64,000 nucleotides of DNA, taken from Gibbula magus. Taxonomy: Eukaryota > Mollusca > Gastropoda > Trochida > Trochidae. The notes under the pieces are model-generated. The model saw only the letters and a program-made list of their open reading frames with translations, was not told where the DNA came from and did no database searches. The stretch lies in NCBI GenBank assembly GCA_936450465.1, contig OW388293.1, forward strand, positions 24,577,860-24,641,859. Direction: 5' to 3'. Position numbers and translations under genes: made by a program. Shown here in pieces: positions 41,501 to 53,500 of this stretch (the first letter of the stretch is position 1; each line of letters begins with the position of its first letter).

Positions 41501-44500
41501 CACATGAAAATGATGTTACTCAATTTTCATTGGAAACTAGTAATTATGATATATTTGGCGATTGGGGATAAATATGCAAGCTGAGTGAATTTAAGTGTAT
41601 TGTAGACAGCACATGTGGTGAGTTGGAACGTATTACAGCCAAATACATTTTTATTAAAGACAATGGATGCACCTTTAAAGAGCCATCAAGGATATTGATG
41701 AACATATCGGAAAATTGCCAAAAATCGAACTCCGTAAATATATATATACTTAAGTTTTCATAGATTTTTTCGACCCAAAATAAGCCGAGATATTGCACTA
41801 ATTAGTAAAGGTGTTTTCCAGTCTAAATATAGATCAAGTCTATTATTTTCAAGTGCAAAGCATTGTGGTCTAGCTCACACACTGTACGCCTATACAAAGA
41901 CACGAAATAAAAATAATGTTTATGAGCAATGAAAGAAATCGAAATATATAATTTTTGCCGGTTATTTAGTTACCATTTAATTTAATTATATATTTTCTAT
42001 TATATTGGAATACATGTTTTACCCAACTACATGTAGGTATTTTGCTTGAATTTTATAATTAATGAGAGTAAATTCGTCATAATTTGTTGGTCTTATCTCA
42101 ATAAAAAGTACATTAAACATGCATGCAGGCAATAATTTGTATATTCTCAGGACATCTAGAAACATTGTTTACAAAGCAATCGTCACATGCAGTAATGTAT
42201 GAAAAGCGTAGCCTAACTTGCAAGAGAAGCAAGTGCATCACATGGGTTGCTAAGGCGACTTGCGCTAAAGACGAGCCTTCACGCTTCGGAAACGATTGTT
42301 GATGTGTAGTACGTTTCATGAAATAAGCAGGATTTTGTTTATATGAGGTCAGATACCCTTAGCGTGCGCTACTCGAAGGAGGACTTCTCTTTGAAACCAA
42401 ATTTCATAACAATGTCGTGATATGAAAATTATTTATCACATGTCATGTTGTAGATAAAAGATTTCTCTAATGATTCACGTTATAAGTATATTTTCCACAA
42501 ATAATTTTGTATTTGGAAAACTAACATCCTTGATGGCTCTTTAATGGTGTGAGTCTGAGAGCCAATTGCTTTAATATTTAAGTTGTTTTTTTATCAAAAT
42601 TTATTTATAAAACTACATGTATAAGTATCATAAAATCGTTCTGTTTGTCTATGCTTTATACAATATACATTGGATAAATCGTTCATTTTTTTTTGGCTAT
42701 CTAACTTAATATAAGTATTATAAAAAAAAAAACCCATTTTGTTTGTATAAGTTACGTTTTTATATGCAAGATCCATTGGATAAATTGTACATTTTTGTGG
42801 TTGTCATATATATCATTATAAAAAATAATTTTCCCAGGTCTTGCTTCCCTTGACGCGAAGTCCAGTGGACGGATGGGTTTGAGGGCTATCTGCTACTACT
42901 TCGCGACCACGTTCATAGCAATCATCATCGGAATTGTCCTGGTCGTGTCCATCCATCCCGGACGATTTACCGGGAAATATGTCGAGAGAATGGAGAAAGA
43001 CCAGAGACCGCCAAGTTCATCCGACGCCTTCCTCGATCTTATCAGGTAATCTCCTGTCCACAGTTCTGCATGTCCACTGTAGACCTTTTACTTGGCTGCT
43101 TTTTAGTAATCAAGCATATGCCATTTAACTTTCAAATCTTTATTATGACAATGAATAATGTAATTTAAATTTATATACCTGCTATAAAAAAAAACAGATT
43201 TGAGGTATTTGATATGTTTTATTCATAATTTCTAACTGTTGGTCAATATACCAATCAATGAAAAGATTTGGATCACTTAGATTTTGTTGGCAGGGATCAT
43301 CAAAATGTTTATCACTACACTGATATTGCATTGGAATTTGAATAGATTAATAAGATTATTGAATAAATTAAAACAAATGCATGCAGATAAAGAATGATGA
43401 AATTTTTGTTAAGATTTTGGATTGATTGCTTGTAAATGCTTGATTCTAAAAGGGAGCGTATTTACACTGAGTGTCACACATAATTTGGGAAAATAAATGT
43501 CAGTTATTAAAGCATGCTCTTTTTTGCGCATTGTTTTCACTCTCACAACTTGACAACCCAAAAAATTAAATGAGGTCAATTAAAATGTCCATGTAACTCT
43601 GAAGTTTTATTATTCTAAAATTGTTTTAGAAAGAATTACACAGAATAACAATAATAACTAATTGAAGTTGAGTAAAATCAAATCCATTAGTAGATGGTGA
43701 ATTTATTTTGTGAGAGGATGTCAAATGTCACCTCATTATTTATTCTCTAGAGAGTCAAAAGGTTGTACCTAATAATTGAAATTTGCCTGTAGCAATGATA
43801 CCTTTTCTCTCCTTCACTTTCTTAGTTGCAACTGAAACTTGCTCTGAATGTTTGTAAATATGAATATTAATACTGATTATTTTCAGTTCTTGAAGGATGA
43901 CGAAAACTGCTGATGATAAATATTGTTTGAAATGTTAAAAAATGATCTTTTTGGTGTTTTCATGTGTTTTGACATTCAATTCTATTTGTAGGAAAATGAT
44001 TTATTGGCTTTTGTAAGTAATTGTCGATGGATATTGTTAAGAATTGTTGGTTTGACATGCTTTTCTATTTGTAGGAAGATGTTGGGTCCTGATATGGCTA
44101 CTGTGCAGGGCACATAGCTGTTGAGGTCCAAAACCTGTTTAGTTTGATCTTTGATCGTGACCTTGCAGTCCAAGGACATCAAGGGCAATAACTCCTAATA
44201 GAGAAGCAAAGCAAGGGGAAATAACCCCTTGACAGCTCATGGTTTTGTGTCAGTACCAGCCTTTATAGTCATGTTATAGTTGATGATTTTGTATTTGTTT
44301 CATGTTTTGTGTTGTTTATTTATTCAATAGTTAATGATACAAGCACGTTCAGTTACAGTTTGTTACTATATTAAAAAATGATTAAGAATGTATTATATGA
44401 TTATAATTTTTATAATTTTTACACTATCATATCACTGATATTTAGAACCGTGAATTAAGTTTTAAATATATTTTGTCAACCAAACATGCTTAGAATTTAG

Positions 44501-47500
44501 AACAGAAAATGTTGAAATGTTGACGAAAACATTGAAGTCTATTCATAAACAAAATAATAAACTAAAATCTAATGAAGTGTTTATCCACAAAATCTCAAAG
44601 AAAAGTTGAAAAAGTTATTTGTAAGAGTTCAACAATATCATATTGCTCAATATACCATGGATATGGTTTCTTTGGTGGGCCAGTAAACTACTCGTTTTAA
44701 CTTCAACTAAAACCACTGCTACAAATATGAGTTTAAGATAAAAAGTATACATACAATTTTATTTTGCTTAGATATATGGCAAAATACGATATATGCTGAT
44801 CATTTCACTCATCACTCAACTAGTTTCCATCCCAAAATGACAAATATATGACTATTACATGTGTTCAATAAAAATCGAGGAATGACTTTATACATGTGCA
44901 GGAGCCCAAATAACACATTCATTTATACTTGTTATACAACTTATTTAAAGAGGGGGTTCTATTTTTTAAGTAAAAAATTCACGGGGACATTCCTATTAAC
45001 ATTTCTTTGTTATCAACACATGCTTATTGCACAATCCAAATGAAACATTACTAATGGTAATACTTTAATGGTTTCATATTTCAAAATTGGACAAAGGATA
45101 GTGCACATTCATTCAGATATAACAACGAGAAGTGAAGCCATTCATTCATTCAACATGTGTGGAAGTGTGAAAAGCATTGCTATAACACAAAAACTTGTAG
45201 TTGAATGACAAATTATACATTACCATGTGAGAAATCTATCAATACATATGTTTTATTTTTTAAACAAATTAAATAAGTGAAAATACACCATATTTTTTTG
45301 TCACGTAAAGCAAGATGATGGCCAGTCGGCAATAGAAACCTCTCTTTAACACTACCAGCCCCAATCTGTCCTACTGCCTGCTATAAATAAGTTCCCGAGG
45401 TTACGTTTGACTAATTGTACAGTGTCTTAGATAAAAAAGATACTGACTTTACGCTCATATATACTTCCACTGTACTGAAACTATTAGCATGAAATTTAAA
45501 ATTTTAGTAATCAACTACTTACTCTATGTCTATGTAAAATTATGTATAACATTAATGTCATATATTATTAAAATTGCCTACTGTTCTTGTTAGGTAATCA
45601 TAAAACATTATCGAACAAGTGAAGACAATGTTGTTACTTGTTGTCACTTGTTCTCACTTGCCCTATGGTAATATATTTGGAAAACAAGTCATATTGTATG
45701 TTAATAGTACATGGTTGCGGTTTTAGACAATACTAAAAAGAAAAGCAATCTGTTGCCTAAAGATAATGGCGTTGAATAATTAATTTAATAAATATCTTTT
45801 GTAGTTATACACATCTACACATCAATAGTATCAGGGAATTAAATCAGCACAGTTAACAGTATTATAGTTTTATTTTAATAGATCATAGTATATATTAGGA
45901 ATTAGTTACTTAAAATGTTTAAGTAAATTCATCTGAAAATTTGCAATCACATTTCAATATGTCTAATTGAAATCCTTAATTTTCAGCCTTTCACTTCTTT
46001 CATGTAATGTCAAAAATTCATTTAAACAAATCATTGTTTAAGAAAATTAATATGTTGATGATTAGACCCTCTGAAGAACATTTCTAAAATATTTGTTTTT
46101 TCTATTTACAGAAACATATTTCCTGACAACATTCTACAAGCCGGTTTCCAACACACCAGAACTGTCTACATCAAGGAGAAGGAAAAAATGCCAGAAAATA
46201 TAACCGATCTTTTTAACGAAACCATCGCAACCACAACAGAGTCCACCATCTTGGATACAGTGACTGACAACTCTACCAACATGACCTACATTATCATGAA
46301 GGAAAAAGAAATTAAATGGATCCGCACCTTTCCCTACAAAGACGGAATTAATGTTCTCGGTGAGCTCTTGTGATTTGGATGGATGTATGTGAATGTATGT
46401 GTGTCTCAAATGCACAAGTTTGAATAATAATAGTAATAAAAGCATGCTTATAATGCATCTTTTTCTTATTAGAAATGCTCAAAGTGCAAGCCAGGGGCGA
46501 TCGGAAGGGTGGGTGGGTGAACAAAAAACAACCACCAACCCCCCCAAACCCTCTCTCTCTCCCCCCCCCCCCCCCCCCCCCAAAAAAAACAACCCACCAA
46601 AAAACAACCAACAAAACTTGAGACCATTTTGGAGTTCTGAAAGTGTGTGTCCCCTCTTTCTCAAAAAGCTGTATTTGCTCCTGTAAAATTGAAGATTTTC
46701 TGCACCATTCGATGTGCAATTTAAAGTTCGAATCTAAGTTCCATTTGATTTTCCGCCATGTTGAGAAACTGTAATCCAGTCTAGTTTTGTATGAATCTCC
46801 TGACACAGCAAGCATGTGGTAAAGCATTATAAATGTAAAAGGTAGCTTTTCTTGGCTGCCACAATTTATTCATGTGTCGTCAGCAATTGTTTGCTCTGCA
46901 TTCTTGAAATACCAGAAGAGTTTTGTTGATTTATCTGCCCTACACGATAAAAGATAAGAATGTTTGCATTTTATTTTCTTTGAGTGAACTTATGCTTTGA
47001 TGTGAATGATTTTTTTTTCATTTTTACATCGAAACTTATTTCTGGTATGAAATTGTTCATCAAGTTAATGCTTTGTTGTATGAAAAGAAACCTGACATTT
47101 GGACACTAAATGGTCTTAAATAGCCTTTAAAACATATTTTAGACATACAATGCCTGGAAAATTACCAAAATCCCTTTAAAAACCTTAAATTCACTTCAAC
47201 CGTTTTATAGATATTATTAATGCAATTTACATGTGTCAAATAACCCCCAAATTTGAAGCTATTCTGTTGAATATCCATATTTAAGAAAGACCTTATACAA
47301 GCTAGATTATTCCAAGAAAAAAAATAACCTACAAAACAATAGGCAAAATTAATCAAGGTTTTTAATGAAATGTTATAACAAGAATAGTCATAGCAAAGTT
47401 AAACCTCTCTTCATTGGTGTACTATACTACTTGCAAACAAAGCCAGAAAAATATTCGAACTTCAGCAAGGGAGGAGAAGGATTTTGCCGGTTTGTGTAGA

Positions 47501-50500
47501 AGTTTGTCCTCAAACTGCCAATACTCCATCTAACCAATCCCTTCTTTACAGGTCTCATCATGTTCTGTACTGGTTTGTCCTCAAACTGCCAATACTCCAT
47601 CTAACCAATCCCTTCTTTACAGGTCTCATCATGTTCTGTACCGGTTTGTCCTCAAACTGCCAATGCTCCAGCTAACCAATCCCTTCTTTACAGGTCTCAT
47701 CATGTTCTGTACTGGTTTGTCCTCAAACTGCCAATGCTCCAGCTAACCAATCCCTTCTTTACAGGTCTCATCATGTTCTGTACTGGTTTTGGCATCATCA
47801 TGAGCAACATGGCGGAGAGAGGGAAGCTGATGGTTGACTTCTTCTTCATCCTCAACGAGATCATCATGAGACTTGTCTCCCTTGTCATGTGGTAAGTACA
47901 GGGATTGTCATGGTTACTTTCATAATCTTTATTGTTGAAATTGGCAGCAAGGACAGTGACGTTGAGAGGATGTTTGCCTTTATATTTGGAGGTTGAGGGT
48001 TTGTGTCCTGCCACAGATTTTTTTAACTTTGACTTCTGTAGAGAAATATTCTTCTTGATTTTCTTAATTTTCAATTTCTAATGCAGTTCTACATTGCAAT
48101 TTGGCTCTATGATATACACAACTTGATAGTTCCAGCCAACACTCACAAGTTTCACTGCAATGCAATGCTACAGTGGCAATAGCAGGTACTCTCCCTACAG
48201 AATAAGCTGATCACTGATAAATGGAATTCTCATGTTATAGCCATTTAACCCTGATGTGCTCACCCCACATTAGTGCTGTCACCCTGATTGATGGCAAGTT
48301 CCCCATATTTCATTATTTCCTTTCTGTTGTTGTGTTCCTCCTGTTACTGTTGTCTCTACTCTCAAACCAGGTACTCTCCCATCGGTATCTTCTTCCTGAT
48401 TATTGGCAAGATCCTGTCTCTCGACGACCCTGCGAAGGTGGGGCAGCAGCTAGGGCTATACATGGTGACGGTGCTGACGGGCTTGATCATCCACGCTGTC
48501 GTCGTCTTGCCGGCCATCTACTTCGTTGTCACCAGGAAGAATCCCCTCAAGCTCTTCATCGGAATCCTGCAGGCGTGGGTCACTGCTCTCGGAACTGCTT
48601 CCAGGTAAAGTAGCGTGGTTCTGTTGAGCCATTCCTGTGTGGCTGTGTTACAGCAATCATATGTTTTACATTTGTATCAGATTTACAGGGAAGAGTTTTC
48701 ACAGAATATTACGGGTTTTAGGCTTGTTGGGGGCATTTTTTACATATTGTAACAACGAATGAGAGTTTTCTCAGAATTTGGATATGGGTTGTGTCTAAGA
48801 CAGTTTTCAGTTTTTTTATTGCATCAGCTTTATACCTATAAATTCATTCAAGTTTAAACTGAACAAAAAATAAGAACCCTGGGACATTCCAGTGTTTTGC
48901 ATCTATCTGCATTCTGATCCCTGGGTTTAGCTATGGCTTCAAGTTCATTGATAGATATGGAAGTATTCTTCATCAATTCTTCATCAGGATGTAATGGAAA
49001 AAGCTTGTTTTTTCTTTATTATAATCATTCACTATGATGGCCGAGAGGGGACATCTCTCTTTCGCCCTCTGGTATCAACACGACAAAGCGATAAAGCGAT
49101 ATATAGTCACACGACAAAGCGATAAGGCTGCACGACAAAGCGATAGAGTAACACGACAAAGCGATAACGTCGCACGACAAAGCGATAACGCCGCACGACA
49201 AAGCGATAACGCCGCACGACAAAGCGATAGTGTCGCACGACAAAGCGATAGTGTCGCACGACAAAGCGATAACGCCGCACGACAAAGCGATAATAACAGC
49301 ACGATAAGGCGAAAGAGCGATAAAGCGAAAGAGCGATAAAGCGAAAGAGCGATAAAGCGAAAGAGCGATAAAGCGATAATAACAGCGCGATAAAGCGAAA
49401 GAGCGATAAAGCGAAAGAGCGATAAAGCGATAATAACAGCGCGATAAAGCGAAAGAGCGATAAAGCGAAAGAGCGATAAAGCGAAAGAGCGATAAAGCGA
49501 AAGAGCGATAAAGCGATAATAACAGCGCGATAAAGCGAAAGAGCGACAAAGCGAAGGAGCGATAAAGCGATAATAACAGCGCGATAAAGCGAAAGAGCGA
49601 TAAAGCGAAAGAGCGATAAAGCGAAAGAGCGATAAAGCGAAAGAGCGAAAGAGCGATTAAGCGAAAGAGCGATAAAGCGAAAGAGCGATAAAGCAATAAT
49701 AACAGCGCGATAAAGCGAAAGAGCGAAAGAGCGATAAAGCGAAAGAGCGATAAAGCGAAAGAGCGATAAAGCGATAGAGCGAAAGAGCGATAGAGCGAAA
49801 GAGCGATAGAGCGAAAGAGCGAAAGAGCGATAAAGCGAAAGAGCGATAAAGCGAAAGAGCCCTCTGGTATCAACACGACAAAGCGATAAAGCGATATAGT
49901 CACACGACAAAGCGATAAGGCTGCACGACAAAGCGATAGAGTAACACGACAAAGCGATAACGTCGCACGACAAAGCGATAACGCCGCACGACAAAGCGAT
50001 AACGCCGCACGACAAAGCGATAGTGTCGCACGACAAAGCGATAGTGTCGCACGACAAAGCGATAACGCCGCACGACAAAGCGATAATAACAGCACGATAA
50101 AGCGAAAGAGCGAAAGAGCGATAAAGCGAAAGAGCGATAAAGCGAAAGAGCGATAAAGCGAAAGAGCGATAAAGCGATAATAACAGCGCGATAAAGCGAA
50201 AGAGCGATAAAGCGAAAGAGCGATAAAGCGAAAGAGCGATAAAGCGAAAGAGCGATAAAGCGAAAGAGCGATAAAGCGATAATAACAGCGCGATAAAGCG
50301 AAAGAGCGATAAAGCGAAAGAGCGATAAAGCGATAATAACAGCGCGATAAAGCGAAAGAGCGATAAAGCGAAAGAGCGATAAAGCGAAAGAGCGAAAGAG
50401 CGATTAAGCGAAAGAGCGATAAAGCGATAATAACAGCGCGATAAAGCGAAAGAGCGAAAGAGCGATAAAGCGAAAGAGCGATAAAGCGAAAGAGCGATAA

Positions 50501-53500
50501 AGCGATAGAGCGAAAGAGCGATAGAGCGAAAGAGCGATAGAGCGAAAGAGCGATAAAGCGAAAGAGCGATAAAGCGAAAGAGCGATAAAGCGATAAAGCG
50601 ATAAAGCGAAAGAGCGATAAAGCGAAAGAACGATAAAGCGAAAGAACGATAAAGCGAAAGAGCGATAGAGCGATAGAGCGAAAGAGCGAAAGAGCGAAAG
50701 AGCGATATTGACATGTCGACCTTCATCTTTTACATAACAATATAATACTGGTTTCATTCAATTTCTTTTCATTTCACTTGATATTTGATTCACTTAACAT
50801 AAGAATGATTTTGATAAATGATTCCACTTTAAATCCCCAAAGGTCGCTATTATATAAATATAATTAATACAAGTTTATTTTGTATTAAGAATTTGAATAA
50901 ACATCTATAAAACAACTTACGGTGAATAATTGAGAAATCCATGCTAATTAAAACAGACATCTGCAACTCTAATAGATTAATTCAAAACGCTGACATGGTG
51001 TGTGTAAACCTGTACATAAATACTTTCTTAAACATACTTTATGTCACTGGTTATTATTGATTTAATTGAGCAAAACAAAGTTTATATAAATTTAAATCGG
51101 CGCACTCTGATTTCTTCTACTTACTCTATATTTTTACTGAAAAAGCTGTCAAATATAGCTTAAAATCATTAAATATGTCTGACACAAATGTTATATATGA
51201 TGTTAAAAGGTATAGAAAATAATAAAGTTAATTGGGCTTCGAAGTTTCCAGATTTATTGTACAGTTTGGGCTTCATCTTCCCACGCAAGGCCTAACTAGC
51301 GCCAGTCTCCAAACTGGCTAATTAGCTAATTGGCTAATTGGGCTTTGGTTTTGATAGGGACCAACAATTTGTTTATCTTCCTACTTCGTGTTTCTCAAAA
51401 TTTCTTTGTCGACTAAAATGTATTCATGAACTGAATTGGTATAGTTCACTTCAAAACGGCACCAACTCCATATCTTACTCTTATTTTAAAGCTTCACTGT
51501 CTAAAAAAATATATTTGAATGCGGTTGTTGTTAAAATGTTTAGAGTATTCGGGCAATTTACGTGTTTTTCATTTAAGAATTGAAACGGGTCGGTTTAATA
51601 ATATAGATAGAAATGATAGATTATGTTTACAATGCGACGACGGCTATAATTGAGGATGAAAACCATTTCCTTCTTGTGTGTTCCAAATTTAAAGAGCTCC
51701 GCCTGAATCATTTGCCGGAAACTGTTTGTACTAATCCAAATAAAACTAAATTTAAAATCCTCATGTCAATATCGAATTGTAAACTTGTAATTTAGCAAGC
51801 TTTATTTTTCATGCCATGTACCAAAAATGTTAATTGACTGACTGTTGCTGTACACATCATGTCTTGTCATATATACGATATGTAGTTACGGGCCGATGGC
51901 CTACACTTCAGAAATAAAGAATTGAAATTGATAACTTCTGATATATATTCATCAACATAATGTAAGAAACAAGTTTAGAAATATATTGTAATAACACTGG
52001 TATATTATTTAGACATTCACTAACAAATCAAAGGAAAGGATAAAATAATCTATCATTATCAAAATAAAATATATAAATTTGTTTACTGGGTTAAATTGTG
52101 CACATCATAACGTATAAGACACTATTAGGCTATATCACAGTAGAATATTTGTGTGACATTGTGTATTAATATGTGCGACAGGAATAATTCTAAAGGGTCT
52201 GATTCATGAAAAAGCACGTTTTGGGTAAATTTATTGAAAATGCGAACTCCGCGCATCGCCATGAATCATTAGTATGATGGTAATAGGTTGTACGCCTTCA
52301 GTGCATGGAGCTCAGCGACATTCGAATGCGTATTTAAGGTTACAAAATCGTCTCTTTCACACTTGAATGGCTTCATTCTGCTCACATAAAGAGATAGTTT
52401 TAATCAGAAAGGAGGCCCATGGCATTATACAGTGCATAGTAATAAAATACATTTTCCTGACTGTTGAGGACATCCTAGTTGTTTTCATCTATTTCGCTAA
52501 AGAGTTAAACAATTGAATATATTTTTCATAACCAGGAATTCAATGTAATATATGGGTAAAGTCTTTCTTAAAACATTGAGAAATGGATAAATAATACAAA
52601 AGGGTATTCTGACTCAGTGAAAAGTATATGTTCTTGATAAAAATGAGACGTTTTGACCCTGTCGGTAGTGCTTGTAAACACATAAATTTGCAAACTGATT
52701 AATACGGAACAACCAAAGAGTCAGCTTCTATTTTTTGTTAACTTTTCTGTCAAACGTGTTTCAATTCCCATGTACTTTGGGTTTTATCCGAGCGTGGGTA
52801 ATTTTCCCGTTTCATCATAATTCAACAATTATTCTTGTCGTGAAAAGGGATTTTATTATATTTTTGGTGTGACGTTCATCACAATGATAATTGCGATCAT
52901 TGAGCGTCAATCATTATAACAAAATAATTCTCTTTATTAATATCATTTAGTGATTGGCGCTTAAGGGTTAATTTTCAATAACAGTCAATACTTCTTGATA
53001 AAATACTACAATGCAACACTGAGTGTTCCTTTTAAAACCCATTGAGTATGTTGTTGGAGTCACATTATGTCAAACGTAATAAATGAAGTTATTTTATCGA
53101 AAAGTACTGATTGCTGATGAACATTATCAATTTAAGGCTAGTTCATTTAGTAGTGATATCATAAAGGTGAAAGTCGCGATTTATTATTGAAAACTTGACA
53201 AAGATGCGGGTTAATTGGTTAAATGTAAGTTTGGAAACTTACCTTTAATAGACAGTCAGATGTGGGTTGGTAATATGTAATTGGTCATATAACTACTGTG
53301 CACATATATAGGAAACGTATAAATTCGGCTTCTTCACGTACAAAATGCTGTTGCTCGACTTTATTTGATTAGCATACATTTGGCGTTAGGGAATGAATAT
53401 GCAAGTCAAGTGAAATTATTTGTACTTCAGAATAAATCAGAATATCTGGTCTGTCGGCATGCATGAAGGCAAAGTAAATATTCCTATAAATTTGTAATGG

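Noticed and set aside
46134..46827. Minus-strand open frames with poly-Gly near the C homopolymer
   Set aside because: They overlap EAAT exon 4 in antisense and a microsatellite; no splice or domain support.
49108..49300. A CRISPR-like array of regular ~21-bp units
   Set aside because: Units are contiguous with no unique spacers, and the context is a eukaryotic intron.
49107..50726. A 539-codon open frame on the minus strand, and related long frames at 49025-50095 and 61393-61978
   Set aside because: They are translations of 8-, 16- and 21-bp satellite units (repeats such as SLYRSFAL). Both strands and several frames stay open, as expected from a stop-free repeat.
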